From: Burkholderiaceae bacterium
GTDB taxonomy: Bacteria; Pseudomonadota; Gammaproteobacteria; Burkholderiales; Burkholderiaceae
DNA: 6,365 bases
Reading direction: 5' to 3'
Assembly: GCA_947457745.1 (NCBI GenBank)
Contig: CANGWT010000103.1
Span: 1-6,365, forward strand
In this document: positions 6,216 to 6,365 of the stretch, one piece after another
How the letters are laid out: every line of letters starts with the position of its first letter
Numbering within the stretch: position 1 is the stretch's first letter
Notes under the pieces: model-generated
The model's input: only the letters and a program-made list of their open reading frames with translations
Told to the model about the DNA's origin: nothing
The model's database searches: none
Made by a program: the position numbers and the translations under genes

Positions 6216-6265
6216 AATAATGACTGTTCCCGTTTGTTTGCTTCAGTAAATTAGATACATCCCAA

Positions 6266-6281
6266 GGGCATATTTGATGCT
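6266..6281 (+). promoter_or_regulatory. Sigma-54 (RpoN) -24/-12 promoter of glnA
   Basis: GGGCATATTTGATGCT has the invariant GG (6267-6268) and GC (6279-6280) elements separated by exactly 10 bases, and the CA after GG as in the consensus TGGCAC-N5-TTGCW. Mismatches are G for T before GG, T for the second C in GGCAC, and ATGC for TTGC. With the -12 C at 6280, transcription would start near 6292, giving a leader of about 54 bases. The two upstream NtrC-type dyads and glnA downstream strongly support the call. Confidence 0.78.
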
Positions 6282-6294
6282 TGGAATAAACAAG

Positions 6295-6304
6295 GGTGTA
6301 CACC
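6295..6304. repeat. Perfect palindrome GGTGTACACC at the start of the glnA leader
   Basis: This 10-bp self-complementary sequence starts about four bases after the predicted sigma-54 transcription start. A dimeric repressor or a low-affinity regulatory site there could limit glnA expression. As RNA it could form only a short stem, so a DNA role is more likely. It may also be chance. Confidence 0.35.
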
Positions 6305-6333
6305 TTAGGTTTGTATTCCGAATTCAGTTAATA

Positions 6334-6340
6334 GAGGAGA
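6334..6340 (+). promoter_or_regulatory. Strong Shine-Dalgarno of glnA
   Basis: GAGGAGA ends five bases before the ATG at 6346. It is one of only two clear ribosome binding sites in the window; the genes at 1599, 2625 and 3411 lack a well-placed one. It fits high-level translation of glutamine synthetase and fixes the glnA start. Confidence 0.85.
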
Positions 6341-6345
6341 TTTGC

Positions 6346-6365
6346 ATGACGAAGACCGTCGCTGA
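6346..6365 (+). CDS. glnA: Glutamine synthetase type I, first codons only (3' truncated by window edge)
   Basis: Only six full codons are inside the window, reading M-T-K-T-V-A. This agrees with the start of betaproteobacterial GlnA proteins, which begin MSK/MTK-(S/T)VADVM. GlnA makes glutamine from glutamate and ammonia with ATP in the cytoplasm, and is the entry point of ammonium assimilation. The call rests on this short start together with the strong Shine-Dalgarno, the sigma-54 promoter and the two NtrC-type sites upstream. In relatives glnB/ntrB/ntrC-type genes often follow, but that lies outside the window. The sequence alone is too short for certainty. Confidence 0.8.

Noticed and set aside
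6240..6253. IHF site between NtrC-type sites and promoter
   Set aside because: Only a partial match to WATCAA-N4-TTR around CAGTAAATTA, with the wrong bases in the first half.
6238..6262. Sigma-70 promoter for glnA (TTGTTT/TTGCTT with GATACA)
   Set aside because: Spacers are about 10-14 bp and the -10 match is weak; the sigma-54 promoter explains the region better.
1..6365. CRISPR array, insertion sequence, tRNA, phage or defence genes
   Set aside because: No regularly spaced repeats, transposase-like protein, cloverleaf or defence-type domain seen on either strand.

Overview
The window reads as a compact, all-plus-strand stretch of a betaproteobacterial chromosome. It is most like Polynucleobacter or a close Burkholderiaceae relative. 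That rests on protein character (an HrpA C-terminal domain, an EI24 membrane protein, a stand-alone CinA N-terminal-type protein directly ahead of glnA), AT-leaning codon use and very short spacers. The genus is inferred from memory of related proteins, not from a search.

Layout. Bases 1-1539 are the 3' part of hrpA (DEAH-box RNA helicase, DUF3418 region), open at the left edge. A 59-bp spacer carries a perfect 10-bp inverted repeat and a TACAAT -10-like box seven bases before the next start. Then come three envelope-related genes: a secreted seven-bladed YVTN-type beta-propeller protein (1599-2615), a probable lipoprotein CE4 polysaccharide deacetylase (2625-3395) and a sterol desaturase/fatty acid hydroxylase-family membrane protein (3411-4388). 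The gaps between them are 9 and 15 bp. Next are an EI24-domain membrane protein (4423-5292) and a CinA N-terminal/MoaB-like protein (5327-6148, GTG start).

The right end is the glnA regulatory region plus the first codons of glnA (6346 to edge). It has two NtrC-type dyads (GCAC-N7-GTGC) with centres 52 bp apart, a GG-N10-GC sigma-54 promoter and a strong Shine-Dalgarno. Together they predict nitrogen-limitation control of glutamine synthetase by NtrC and RpoN, as in the classic enterobacterial glnAp2 arrangement.

How the genes fit together. The middle genes could be co-transcribed, and the propeller/deacetylase/hydroxylase trio plausibly acts on the cell envelope (periplasmic binding or scaffolding, glycan deacetylation, lipid hydroxylation). 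That joint role is inference. I see no rRNA, tRNA, CRISPR array, insertion sequence, phage gene or defence system, and no clear sign of recent transfer. The least explained items are the inverted repeat after hrpA, the two matching NACAAT-N7-ATG starts that suggest leaderless mRNAs, the deacetylase with an altered metal-binding motif, and the small repeats in the glnA control region.
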